Source: Coleophoma eucalyptorum (lineage: Eukaryota; Ascomycota; Leotiomycetes; Helotiales; Dermateaceae). From it: a DNA stretch of 64,000 nucleotides. Below the pieces are notes generated by a model. The model was given only the letters and a program-made list of their open reading frames with translations, did no database searches and had not been told where the DNA came from. The DNA lies in assembly GCA_026120035.1 (NCBI GenBank), contig JALRME010000013.1, forward strand, positions 248,001 to 312,000, written 5' to 3'. This document shows, one piece after another, positions 1 to 12,100 of this stretch. Position 1 is the first letter of the stretch. Every line of letters begins with the position of its first letter. Position numbers and translations under genes: made by a program.

Positions 1-1087
1 GTATTGGGTATTTTGACAAGCCTGACAACTCTCTGTATATCCGAAGTACCTCTGGTTCGAATTTGAAATAGAGGAATTAGTATTTTGAGAAGCTCCGTAT
101 TGAGCGTTGTTACTATAGGTTTGTGGGGTTCTCCCAGTGGACAGTTGACGAGAAGCAACCCGATCTGGCTCACACGGGAGGCTGCAACTCCCGCAAACAA
201 AAAGCTCTTTGCTAATTGCAACCTTCTTGAGGCATTTCGGGCATCGCCACCAATTTGGGTCAATCTGTCTCTCCTCCAGCCATTTCAACCTCGCCTCCTC
301 GTCCCTGAAGCGCTTTCCAGGTAAGTCTTCCTTGTGAAAATCTCGGAGGTGGTCTCTGTAGTGATCTTTGCGATGAAAAGGTTCTTTGGCTCTTTGGCAC
401 TTTTTGTAGCCACAAAAGAACTTTTCCCGTTCGCTCGATGCCGCATGGTAGTGGATATAATGTCTATCGAGGTCGGCGGGCCGAGTGAAGGTGGTTTGCT
501 TCCCGCCACAGCCACCTGGAAATTGACAAACATAGCCTTTTGAGTTTCTGAACAATGATTAACAGGAAATCCCTACAGAGAGGTCCTACTTACTTTACAG
601 TATCGAGATAAACTATCATGGGGGTTTCGGCATTGGGTCGAAACTCTGGCAGCAACGCCAAATGAGACACCTTTCTGTCTAACACTACGACTTTGTATAG
701 CTCTCCATATCGAGTGATTGGCGTCCAACCGAGAGACCTGGGGGTTGACCTGCTTGTCTGGATTTGCTCTTCGTAGATTGTTTCGCTGCCATAACTATAT
801 CGAGACGTATCCAAGCCTGGACCTTGTAAATACTGGGTAGGGCTGAGATACTCGGGGTACTGAACATTGGCATCTCCGCTATAACTTGTATTTGCCGTGG
901 ATACTGACTGTCCAGTTGCAGTATATTGTTGAGAGTTGTTGCTAGAGCTGCTATATGCAGAGGTTCCTCGTCCCGTGGATGAGCTTCCATAGGTCCTAAG
1001 TGTCCTGCTCATATCTGGTTCCGGCGCCGCGGGGAGAGACCAGGTATACTGCGGAGCAAACCTCTGCGGGCGTTGCCCAGCGTCCAT
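1..1087 (-). CDS. C2H2-type zinc-finger protein, 3' end cut by window edge
   Basis: Two exons: 1087..594 and 547 to the window edge, with a 46-nt intron (donor GTAAGT, acceptor CAG, phase 2). The first ~165 residues are Ser/Tyr/Gln-rich and look disordered. Exon 2 encodes a Cys/His module beginning KGYVCQFPGGC, then RPADLDRHYIHYH, a second CGYKKC...FHRKDHYRDHLRDFH finger, and a WWRCPKCLKK segment with further Cys pairs (VCGSC). This arrangement is typical of a fungal C2H2 family of presumed nuclear DNA-binding proteins; the target is unknown. The frame stays open to base 1, so the C-terminus lies outside the window. The start is the only reasonable ATG of the exon-1 frame. The zinc-finger call is firm; a transcription-factor role is inference. 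Confidence 0.8.
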
Positions 1088-3363
1088 AGAAACGTGGTAT
1101 ACACCGCGTGAAGAGGTGAAGGCTGCGTCTGTAAACCTGACCTTAGGTCTTGTCTTGTCAAAGCAAGGGCGAATCTCTTACAAATTTCAGATTAGATGGA
1201 GTTAGGTGGGTGAGATGAAGACGGAATATGATATACTTGAGTTGAGTGAGAATCTTTGTCTAAGTATCAAACACAGGGTTTAGAGCGGGACCCAAGGAAT
1301 AAATGTGCATCTTTCTACGAGAACACAGGGCAGCACACAGGATGACAAGTGCAATTTGAAACGTAGGATGGAAAAAGTCTATACGATATAGTGCATGCAA
1401 TAAAATAGGGCGGTCTCCAGCTTTGATCAAGTGGGAGGATAACCAAGTATGGTGCGTCCACGTAGCAATATCGAATCCCAATAGAAGCCATGCGGCGACT
1501 TGCCAGCCCTATTTGAATGGGGCTATGTATGGCAGTGTGCAAAGGGATCAGAGACGGATCAGATTCGAAGCTCATTTCTGATTCGACTTGTAAGAGAAGT
1601 TTGACTAATCTGGTACACCGAGAACACTAGCTCAACATTACGGCGGGAAGTGGGTTTGGATGGTTCGAATGGAACAAAGGAAGAAGTTCAGAAAGCGCCA
1701 TGCCATATGCTGCAGGGGATGGTTTGCAAGGGCCGTTCGAGTTTCTGCCCACAAGACTGGAGAAAGGCAGCAAGGGTAGCTTCGTTGCCAGGCATATAGC
1801 AGCCTTAGCAAGGCGGGCCGTACTGGTGCGTGGTTGTTGTGGGTTGCCAGATGGACAGGCAGACAGAAAGGCAGACTTTCCTGCATACTGGTGACACATT
1901 CAACCACTCGCCCACTATCAACGAGGCTCGGTGAGCTTTCGAAGATGGCTGCTGGCCCAAGCTTTAACGGCCGGGACTGGAAAGGCAAGAAAGGCAATCG
2001 GTCAGTCGGGTTGTCAGATTAGGCTGGAGTAGGAACATGGGTCTAGGGCGACTTTCTGGGAAAGATGGCATCCGTATTCCTTTTAACCCCCAAAGTTGCT
2101 GTGGCCCAAATGACGTGCGAATGCAGAGTCTTTGAAAGCCATAGCAAGACGATTCATCTTGATGAATTCATGTCCCCATGATGAGTGCTCGAAAACCAAG
2201 GTGGTAAGCAGCTGGGTGGGGGAAAGTGGCTGCCTTATTCAGGTTGCCTTGCTGCCGGCTGTCGCGTAGTCATGCTCGGCTCGAGATGAGGCATCAGGAA
2301 GGCAAGGCTGGCAAGGAAATGCGATGCAGATTGTGAGGTAATTTATCCATTGGCTCGAGCCTTGTCATTGCAGTCATGGCTGTGCAATGCAAGGTGCTCT
2401 ATTGCATACACTCAACCTCCACGGCTTGAGGCAGTGTTCGAACCTTGAGGCTCTCGGTGAGGAGGACGCAGCACACCAAGTCCCAAATTCCCATAAAGAT
2501 GTGAACATTGGACGCGAATGATTTCTCTGGAATTGATTAGCGAAGAGCGCAACACTTCACAGGTAGTAAGGAGCTGACAATTCTCGACTTCGTGATTCGT
2601 GATGAAAGAGCCATTGTAAGTGAAAAAGAAGTCACGTTGCGCGCCGTAATCCGAAAAATGGCGCTAGTCGCAATAGCTAGCAGCAATGGTCCTAACGAGT
2701 AAGCGGGCGGGCAAGAATGGAGTTCAGGGCATCCCTCAACTATGCTAGCGACATCAGGCTCAAAGAACAAACGAAGGCAGACAAATCCTGTACTGATCAA
2801 GTAAGCTCATGGACCCGGTAGTGAAGTTAAAACATAATCAACCTAGGAGGCAATCAACACCTCTTATACTTAAGCAAATACCACTCTCAGTTGACCTTTA
2901 GCCTGTTGGGCATTAATGCAGCTGCAGCCCTGTACTGTCGTTCCATTCGGAGAGCTGGGGGAGAAGTAGAGCGTCGAAGGTTTCTTGCGTTGCTAATCCA
3001 CACCATATAAAAATCCTCGCCTTGCGCAGAACGTAAAGTCTATTGGCTCATAGACACATAGGCACTGTGGAAATTGCCGGCTGACTGGGTTGGCTAGTAT
3101 ACGTGCGCTTCTCGCAACGGTACATTCGCAAGACGTCACGCCAAGCGCTGCTCAGTGGCGCATCAAGCTGTGTTAGTAGCACTGCAGGAACAAGACTAGG
3201 GCCAAGTATGTTGGAGATGCCGAAGCAAAATAGTACTTCATCACAAGGATGAAACACATGGTTTGACATTGAGACAGCTACGTCCTCTGAGCAGCCAGAC
3301 AAGGCGAGCAATGCCATGCGTCTGCCCTTCCCAACGCAAAGAATCCTTAACGCCATCCATTAT
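1088..3363. other. Intergenic, upstream of the zinc-finger gene and downstream of NOT3
   Basis: About 2.3 kb without a convincing coding region. Only short, mutually overlapping frames occur and none has splice signals or a recognisable motif. It should hold the promoter and 5' leader of the zinc-finger gene and the 3' UTR of the NOT3 gene. Confidence 0.6.
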
Positions 3364-5500
3364 TCATACATCATCCTCCAAAAACTTGTACGCAAACTTA
3401 AAATCCGCCTTTCGTCGATTCATCCTGTGTATGGTTAGCAATTGGCAAAGGGGATCGAAGAGATACAAGCCAATCCAAACCCATGTGGACTGCAGGAGAA
3501 ATCCCAACAAGGGTAGATAAAGATAGACTCACCATGTACTCTCATAGTCAAAAAATCGATATGTTCCTTGCTCGAACTCCTCTGTGATTGTCTTTGGCTC
3601 CTCGTGACGTTGGAACCAAGTCTGATATTGCTTGTGGAAACGCCAGCTTTGGTCCTTGAGTGCTTTTGCCGCAAGATATTGTTGATACGTGCCTTGCTTA
3701 TAGTAGAAGATGTAGAAGAGCGTATCCGGATCAATCCGTGAATAGAGTCGAGGGTCGTCAAATATCGGTGGAATTTCCTGTGGATAGTACGCTGGGGTTG
3801 GGAATCGATTATCTGGCTTGTATTTTCTTGGTGCATCAATGTCTATGGCCTCTGGAGCTGTCATTTGTGATCGAGCGAGCATTCTTTGACTTGACGGTGA
3901 GTTTGCAGAGGTCACACGCCGTTGTGTCGCCTCGAAAGATTGTAGAAGATCCTGTAATGACGACGGTAGATGATATATTGATTCATCTTCCGCCGGTTCT
4001 GATGCACTACCATTGGAAACTCCATTGGACTGTGGTAGCACAGCTAGATTTGGGTTAGTGTAATTCACCACAAAGAAGTTAGTCAACGGACCTTGCGATT
4101 GTGCAGCTTGCATTTGTCCCGATGACACACGCGAAGCACCAGGTCTCGCACTGTCTGCAGGGGTCTGAGATGAATTACTGCCGCTAGCAACTACACTTGT
4201 CTGGCTCAGAGCTGGCGATTTAGTATCAGTTGCCATTGGCACTGGCACGCTAGACCTCGTTACTGGTGTCTGAGATGAACTCGCTGGTTGTGAAGGAACA
4301 GGAACCGGTGATGCAGTGACACTTGGTCGTCTTGTTGAACTTGCTGGTAATGGCGGATGGCTTCCGTTGGACATTGCTTCGGGTGGTGGTGGCAATGGAG
4401 CAATGCCAACTTTGTCACTTGCTGCAGCGGCTGCAGCAGCTGAAGCATATTTGAGAGTCTCCCCCGGAGCTCGTGTTGGTACAGCTGCAGGCTTCATATT
4501 TGGTGCTGTTGGGTTACCATTCGACATATTCGATAACGGTGTATGTAACGTTGCCAGAGCAGGTAGCGGGCTCTTCATTTGGGTCGACGGTCTTCGTGCA
4601 GCAACAAGCGGTGGTTCAGGATTAGGGGTGGCCTTTGCCTTGCCACTGGGTATACTATTCGAGCGTGTTTCTACGTCCGGTGTATCTTCTTGTATTGATT
4701 GAGTATCTTGCGACGATACACGATCGTTGTCGTTGTTCATGCCGTAGACATCCTCCTCTTCCTGCAGATTGAGATCATCGTACATCTCATCGTCCTCCAT
4801 GAAATCTTCATTCATGCCATCCGTGATATAATATTGAATGGTTTCCTGTAGGTCAGTAACCTGTTCTGTTTCTACTCCTCCGTTCTCCAGCGAGCGTTTT
4901 ATGAGTTCCAATTTCCCCTGGTGCCATTTATGTCGTTCAGTTACTCGCTCAATCTCCGCCATTCGATCCGCCTTGGCCGTATTAGCCTTTCCTTTCTTCA
5001 TCGTGGCCTGTATCGATTCGGCCTCGGCCTCCATAGTCTCTATTTGACGTTCCAGCTCGTCCACCATATTTCCTAGGAATTCGCATGCTTCCATCTTCGC
5101 TCGTTCTTTCGGATCGAGTTTTGCAGCCGCGGATAATCCTTCTTTTGAGTATGCTTTGGTCTTCATTGCTTTTTCCACAGCTTTGAATTTCTCCATTTGC
5201 TATTCCTAGTTAGCCCCAGTATCAACAGACTACCTCTACACATACAGTCTCTATCAGTTTCCGGTTTTCCAGTAAAGGACCCTTGTCCTTGATATCATTA
5301 CTAGCTGCCCATGTCTTGATCTGATCTCGAAGCCTTTGTAGCTTCTTGATCTCGCGTTTGAGGTTGTCTTCTAGCTTCTCTTTCTGGGCTGCGTTTGTCG
5401 ACTGTTCTATCTTCTCGTAGATAGCTTCAAATTCGGCCACCCCTTCAGTAACCTTCTTGAAGCATTTATCTACTTCTTGTTGAAGCTTTCGTGCCGCCAT
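3364..5500 (-). CDS. NOT3: CCR4-NOT complex subunit NOT3/NOT5
   Basis: Three exons, 5500..5246, 5199..3533 and 3424..3364, give 660 aa. Intron 1 (46 nt) is GTATGT...CTAAC...TAG in phase 0 and joins ENRKLIET to [10 protein letters not shown]. Intron 2 is GTGAGT...CAG in phase 2 and joins YESTW to [10 protein letters not shown]. Residues 1 to about 235 form the coiled-coil Not3 N-terminal domain, starting [17 protein letters not shown]. The middle is Ser/Pro/Ala-rich and disordered. The last ~120 residues are the NOT-box ([20 protein letters not shown]...FDYEST). In the family this subunit links mRNA deadenylation and translational repression in the cytoplasm. It is divergent from the deacylase gene, sharing a 536-bp gap. 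Length and domain order fit the fungal family well. Confidence 0.95.
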
Positions 5501-6036
5501 GTTGAAGGATCGAGAGATGTGGTGTGTACTGCGCTGCTAGGTTTGAATGCTGGCTATTGTGTCTTCCGGCGAATTGGGGACTGCGAATGGGTTCTGGCCT
5601 CTTGCGCAGAGGCTTTAGATGGTGGTGCGCCAACAATAATGGTGTGGTCCGGAGAAAGACGTATTGATCTGGTGCTTGCGCCTGTCGTTGCTTTCAAGGT
5701 TGAGGGCTACAGCGCGGCGAGCAAGGTGTAGTACAGATTGTAGCCGACCGGCAAAATAGTTAGGCCGTTCCGTTGAATGGGATTCCAAAATATGGGGAAA
5801 GCAACTTAATTTTACTGCTGCATAAGCAATAGCCTGAGTCTTGTGATTGACGCAGGGCAACTTGACGAGGTTTCAGGGTATGCTGGAGATGTGAAATAGG
5901 AATAGCAACTTGTAGGTTTGGATGTTGCAATCGTGTACAACACTATCATTAGTAGAAAGAAAGCTTGTCTCAAGCGGGTTTTGGTGTCCGGATTTTGTCG
6001 TAATCGGCCAAAGTATTGCAACATCGGTTCACTACT
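5501..6036. promoter_or_regulatory. Shared upstream region of NOT3 (-) and the deacylase gene (+)
   Basis: A 536-bp gap between two divergent starts, so both promoters must lie here. I see no clear TATA box. The short frames across it lack coding character. Confidence 0.5.
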
Positions 6037-6719
6037 ATGAAAGGTTTCTGAGTATTCCAGCCACATTGGTGTCGTACCCACGCTAATCCTCACTAGCTAT
6101 TCTGCAGCGGGTGCTTTCTGCATCAGTCACAGTTGATTCACAGCTTATATCGTCTATTGGGAAAGGCGTCTTGGTGTTTGCAGCTGTAGCACCAGGAGAC
6201 ACTGAGAAAGATGCTGAGACTCTTGCTTCCAAAGTATTGAAGATGCGCTTGTGGGATGACGAAACCGGAGGTCGGGTGAGGCACAGCCCTAGTTGTATCT
6301 CTCAAGTCCTAGGAATTCACTCTGATTCTCTTGCAGTGGAAGCATAGTGTTCAGGATATCAGCGGCGAGGTTCTCTGTGGTCTGTGATAAAAATCTGGGA
6401 AGATCATTGCGACATGGCGGCTAATAGTACTCAGTCTCTCAATTTACTCTGCTTGCGTCAACAAAGAAGGGAACTAAGCCAGATTTCCACGGTGCGATGG
6501 GAGGAGATGAAGCCAAGGTGTTGTATGAGTACTTCTTCAAAAAGGTCCAAGAAGGATACCAGGCGGAAAGGGTGAAGAATGGAGTCTTCCAGGCCATGAT
6601 GGAAGTCGCGCTGGTAAACGATGGTCCAGTAAGTGGTTCAGCGCAAATAGGCGACGAGTACGTACTTACACAGCCAGGTTACACTTGAATTGTCAACGGG
6701 AGCGAACGCTGCAAAATGA
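6037..6719 (+). CDS. DTD1: D-aminoacyl-tRNA deacylase (DTD)
   Basis: Five exons: 6037..6043, 6097..6275, 6337..6379, 6435..6628 and 6678..6719, giving 154 aa, the usual family length. The enzyme hydrolyses D-amino acids (and glycine mischarged on tRNA-Ala) from tRNA in the cytoplasm. Diagnostic motifs are SQFTL at residues 78-82 and NDGPVT around residues 138-143, the Gly-cisPro motif of the chiral-proofreading site. The coding part of exon 1 is only 7 nt (ATG AAA G); splicing to CT ATT CTG CAG yields MKAILQRVLSASV, which matches the family N-terminus. Its donor GTTTCT is not consensus, but a CTAATC branch and TAG acceptor follow. The other introns have GTGAGG, GTCTGT and GTAAGT donors. Function is clear; the micro-exon is the one modelled detail to test. 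Confidence 0.9.
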
Positions 6720-7220
6720 ACCAACCCATCATTACGGGTCATAGGGATGGCGGTATCGAGCTTTACTTGTTTTCAGTGGTATCTTGATTAATAATACTGC
6801 GAGAGAAGAGATGTTAAAAGAGGCCAGAGTCTCCATTAGATTAGATTTGGTTTTCCATCATAGAGCTTAGAATATTATTCTCCTTCATCCTTCCGACCAT
6901 GTCTTACTGCATCTCCTGATGCTTATAAAGCCATTAGCGAATTTGACCTACCCTGAAGACAAACACCATCGCAGTCCTGTGCCACATATTCAAGAGCACG
7001 TGATGCCAACCCAAGTCTTCCCCGCCCCCACCGAAGCTTCTAGCTTCTGGCTTCAGCCTTGCGTCCAGAGAGCCCGGCTGGCGAGCAATCAACAGACAAA
7101 CCTGGCCATCCCCCTCCATCTCACCTTTTCTTCATTTTGAGTCCTCTGCACAACGCTTCTTTATCACGGCCCACTGCTTCCCAATTGACGCTTTGCACAT
7201 TTCACCACTAGGTTCTCATC
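6720..7220 (+). promoter_or_regulatory. Upstream region of the cyclophilin-40 gene
   Basis: About 500 bp between two same-strand genes. It carries CACGTG near 6998, and an inverted GAAGCTTC at 7033-7040 followed by two more TTC triplets at 7-bp steps (7045, 7052). GAAnnTTC is the core of a heat-shock element, and yeast CPR6 is Hsf1-regulated. The spacing here departs from the standard 5-bp phasing, so the HSE reading is weak. Confidence 0.3.
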
Positions 7221-8391
7221 ATGGCTGAAACTAAAGCCCAACGCAGTCGTGTCTACTTCGACATCTCAATCGGCTCCAAGCCAGCCGGTAGAATCACCTT
7301 TGAGCTGTACGACGACGTCGTGCCTAAGACAGCCCTCAACTTCAAATGTTTGTGCACAGGTGAGAAGGGAATTGGCAAGGCCGGCAAGCCACTATGCTAC
7401 AAGGGATCGATCTTCCACCGAGTCATCAAGCAATTTATGTGTCAAGGAGGTGATTTTACTGCTGGAAATGGTACTGGAGGAGAGAGTATCTATGGCGAGA
7501 AGTTTGCCGACGAGAACTTTGAGCTCAAGCATGAGAAGCCGTTTTTATTGTCCATGGCCAATGCTGGACCTGGTAAGCACATTCAGTTTTCAATTTTATC
7601 AAGTTACGCTGTGCTAACCATCTTTAGGCACTAACGGCTCCCAATTCTTCATCACTACTGTTCCCACCCCTCATCTCGATGGCAAGCACGTTGTCTTTGG
7701 AGAAGTGTTGAATGGCAAGTCACTCGTACGTAAGATCGAGAACCTCCCTACACAAGCTGGCGACAAGCCCGCCAAAGACGTCGAGATCACCGACTGCGGA
7801 GAGCTCACTGGAGCCGAAGCAGAAGCAGCTACACAAAAGGCACCAGACAGCACCGGAGATCCATATGAAGATTTCCCAGAAGATAACAACAACCCCGAGC
7901 CCTCAGCCAAGGATATCATCAAGATCGCAGCCGACCTGAAGGGATTTGGAAACACGGCTTTCAAGGCAGGAAACTTAGAGCTGGGTTTGGAGAAGTACCA
8001 GAAGGGTATCCGTTACCTGAACGAGGACCCAGAACTCAAAGATGAGCCAGCAAGCACCAAGGTAGAACTGGATACACTCCGCTTCACATTAAACTCGAAC
8101 TCAGCACTGCTCGCCAATAAACTCAAGATTTATGACGACGCCTTGAAATACGCATCTGCAGCACTAGAGGTAGCAAACATTGGTGATGCAGACAAGGCCA
8201 AGGCCCTGTATCGACGAGCAATTGCCTCAATCGGCCTGCGAGACGAGGAATCGGCGCTGAAGGACCTGGAGCAGGCCAACAAGCTTGTCCCAGGCGATGC
8301 AGCCATCACGAAGGAACTTAATACTGTCAAGAAGGCAGCTGCCGATCGGGCGAAGAAGGAGAAGGCTGCTTACAGCAAATTCTTTGCTTGA
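7221..8391 (+). CDS. CPR6: Cyclophilin-40 peptidyl-prolyl isomerase with TPR domain
   Basis: Two exons, 7221..7572 and 7628..8391, give 371 aa; the intron is GTAAGC...GCTAAC...TAG in phase 1. Residues ~10-173 are the cyclophilin domain: [15 protein letters not shown] near residue 65, then [17 protein letters not shown] across the splice, then [10 protein letters not shown]. The residue equivalent to the cyclosporin-contacting Trp of cyclophilin A is His, as in other CYP40 proteins. Residues ~210-365 form TPR repeats ([25 protein letters not shown] and following), which in this family bind the C-terminal MEEVD of Hsp90/Hsp70. It acts as a cytosolic Hsp90 co-chaperone. Domain order and length match Cpr6/CYP40. 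Confidence 0.95.
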
Positions 8392-9139
8392 AGCAGTGAA
8401 TGCCCAGGCATAGTCAGATAGTGAGAGAAGAGTTGAGACGATTTTTATGAATGCACCCTCACCAAGGGTCCTCTGTCTTCTTTTAACTGCCTTGGAAGGC
8501 ATGGTGAGTTGGCGTTGAGAGTACGATAAAATACTAGACAGCTTTTCCTGACAAAATCGGCTGTGCAAACTTCAGTTTTGATGTTAGCAGCATCTTAAGG
8601 ATTACAAGAGCTTACACACACACCCCAGCCATGCATGACTCAAGAAATTTTTAGTTAAAAGGTATATAAAATAGAGTATGACACACGAGCATCTCAAGTT
8701 CGAATCAGTTTGCTCATATGATTTTATATGACAAAGGGCCTAGCAATTGAAGAAAGCTGCCTCCCACCCTATATTGCCTTCGCCTTCGCCACCACCGTCT
8801 CCAAAATGCATCTTGTGAAGTTTTCCTCGCAAAAGTGGTATATAGGTAAGTAAGAATCGAAAAGAAGGGAAAGAAGGGAAAGAAGGAAAAACAAGGTCAA
8901 AAAAACCCGCCTCCATACTCCGCATCCTATATAGGAGAGTAATCCTTTGCTTTGGATTTGAGAGAAAATTGAGAGTGGCCATCATATAATTCAGCCAAGC
9001 AAAAGTCGGTCAGTTAACGACTTCTAAGTACTCCTAAATGCAAATCGCTGTTTCATCTCATCTCGCTCATTTTGTTTCTGATGGTCTCTTTGTTTTCCAT
9101 CTTGATATCTCTCTATGGGAGAGATTTTCATATTCGTAC
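8392..9139. other. Convergent 3' region with a homopurine tract
   Basis: About 750 bp between the tail-to-tail CYP40 and RasGAP genes, which must hold both 3' UTRs. A purine-only run of AAGAAGGG-type units lies at about 8857-8895 on the + strand. No gene is seen. Confidence 0.5.
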
Positions 9140-12100
9140 TCAAATCATGCCCCCAGGTCCGTTCTGCCAATTTTGTGGCCCAGTACGATCATGGTGCTGA
9201 TCTTGTGGACTAAAGAGATTGACGCCAGAGTCCCCTTTACCCTTCCTCCTGAGTCCGCTCAGGAAGCTGCGTTGCTTTCCGGAATTGCGGCTCTGACCTC
9301 TGCTAGGTGGGCTCTGGCCGCTTATATCCACCTCAGAAGGCCGCCTCTCCTTAGCGTTGACGTCCTTACCAAAAGTTTGCTCCCAAAAGCTTTGTCTCTC
9401 CCTGCGACCCATCTCGCTGCCTCGGCTTCCAGTTGCACTTCGTCGCCCGCCTGTAATAGTTGTAGTATACTCGGACCAAATGGGACTCTGAAGTTGCTCC
9501 GTCGCAGACTCTGGTTCGATGTCTTCGCCATGTTGACTTGTCAGAGTAGAAGGAGTCTCAAGATAGACAGACTCAAAGGAATCAACAATCTCTTCCCATT
9601 GGTAAGGCAAATTGTCCACCGTATAATCACCATACTCCGCCTTTGACAAACATTCATCAGTGCGTTGTTGAAGTGAGATACACATATTGTTGAACTCCGA
9701 CAACTCGCCTTGAAAGGTTTGTGGTGAAACGAGGGGCGTTACTTCAAGCCACAGCTTCACAAGTGCCGAGAAGTTCCTAGCATGATCGATCAAGTAAGGT
9801 AGAGAAGGAAATCCCTCTCTTGAAGTAGGTGGCAGCCTGGCTAGGATTGTAATCGGTGTAGTATAGGAAGCAGGGAGGGCAGATTTGTTGCGCTCAGCTG
9901 GTATCGAGCAGATCTCGTCAATATAACTCTTTACATCTTGCTTGTGGGTTGAGAGGAACTTGTTCATGGGAAGCATCCACTCCTCCTTTTGGCCAAATGT
10001 GGAAAGGTTTGCAAGAACCTGCAAGCTCTTGGCAATGAGCGTCAGTGCTCTTTGTGCTTTTGGTGGTGGATGATCTGGTAATATCCCAAAAAGCTTCGGG
10101 TTCAGAATGGCTGGGCAGAAAAATCGTAAGAACAAGAAGCCAGATACACTGGTGTATTGAGCAGTCCGCAAGAAATCCCCATATCTATCCTCTGCCACTG
10201 CACGAATGTATTTCATGATTGTCCTAAGTTCCGGAGGACAACGAGACACAGAAGCAAAGATCCGATCCCAGACAGCAGTCGTCAACGAGATCAAAGTAGC
10301 CCAATTCTTGTTGAGATCCTCACCATGCTGTAACCTTGATGGATCGACCTCGCACTCAGGGTTCGTGGAATTGATCTCGAGGATCTTAGGTCCAAGCACA
10401 TCAAAAAGGTATTCCTTGCCTAACCTTCTCATATGAAAGTCGAGCGCTTGAGTGAGGAGAGAGTTGCCACGGAAAAGTAAATTCGCTTCCCCGCTCAAAC
10501 TTTTCCCCATCTCCCGCACTGTTAGTTCTCGGTCGCTTACAGAGATATTTTCATTGGATCCGATCCTCTTACTCCATCTCATACGAGTCACTGGTGTCTC
10601 TTTGCCAATACCATCGATCTCGTCTTCAACCAGTGACATAATCCATTCTGCCGCTTTCCCTGATACTTGAAATATGTTCATCAGGATCTCTGCCAACCTC
10701 CGAAGATCTTGTCCAACAACATGAGAGATCTGCACGGTCAAGCCAGTGCTGAAGCGATGCAGGAGTTCCGACATTGGCTGATAATCTTTCTCTAGTAGAA
10801 CCACAAGCTCGTCTTGTCGGACTTTCAAAAACATCTCCCCAATCGTCTCTCGATTGTCGTCAATAACGGGCCACCAAGATTCCGAATCCTTGCCACGCTC
10901 CAGCTTATCAACCGGAATATCGACAGTTCCACAAACTACCTCAGTCGCGTGCTCTGGGATATGAACACTGTTGGACAAAAATCCATGTGTGATCACCTCA
11001 GCAGCCTCTAACCTTTTCAAGACCACAGTGAGTCTAGGTAGATATGCAGGAAGATCTAGGAATTCGCATTCCTCTCTCCAGAAAGGATTTTTCGTCTGTT
11101 GCTTCGTCATCGTTCTCGCACGAATCTCCCCATCAAGCATCACTTCCACGAAATAATCGCCAACAGTAGGATCGGGTTCGACTTTCGATCCTTTCCCAAA
11201 ATGCGGCCCTTCTGATTTTGCCGGGGATTTTTTGAACTTGGCCTCAATAATCCGGAGGCTCAGTGACTTCTCTATCCTGAACATATCATTCGTCGCTGGT
11301 GATACGCCTACTGACATATCATATTCATCTTGAGTTTCGGAGGGCTCAGGCCCGTAAATCTCGGGCATAGAAAAAGCTCGCAATAGGACGAACCAAACTT
11401 CAAAAAGCACTCTTGACTCCAAGGCAATATACACAGGTCGAAAGATGGAAAGAGTCGTCGAAGTTGAAGTATATTGAGGGAAAATGGCTATGCAGTATTC
11501 TTCGCTCAAGACAGACTTATCAAGTCTTTGAATTGCAAACCGAGATAGCTGCGATAACTGGATGACGGAAAGGAGCATGGAATCACTTTCCGTCAACAAC
11601 TTAAACTCTCCATTGTCCTGAAGAATACAAGAGACTCTTCGCCATGAGCGAGAAGACGAATAGAGGTCTAAAGTAGAAGGGCGCCGAACAATCGCAGAAG
11701 GAGAAACTGGGGCTCCTTTATCCCAGAGCAGTAATTTTCCGACCTTAATGATATTTGCATCCTTGGAGCCATTTAGCAGCGAGTCGCGCCTCACTATGCT
11801 AGATCTGCCTTGTGCTACACGATCCCATGATCTAGGTGAGCTAGATCTAGGTGAACCGACTTGACTTGTGTTGGATCTCATCTGCTGCCAACATAGCAAC
11901 GCTGCCAACCAATAATCAAACTCAGCTGGAACAGACGGCAGTAGACGGATCTCGTTGGCACCACTCGAGTTGGTTATTTCAAGACATTTTGCTCGTTTTT
12001 CGAATGATTCCACAGGCTTGACGCGACATCCTCTGAGGTTCTCAACCAGTGGGAGGTGGAAGGGCCCTCTATCGCCACCATCATACATCAAAGACCCTCT

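Noticed and set aside
9038..9646. 202-codon + strand frame
   Set aside because: Shadow of the RasGAP 3' end, whose frame has clear domain content.
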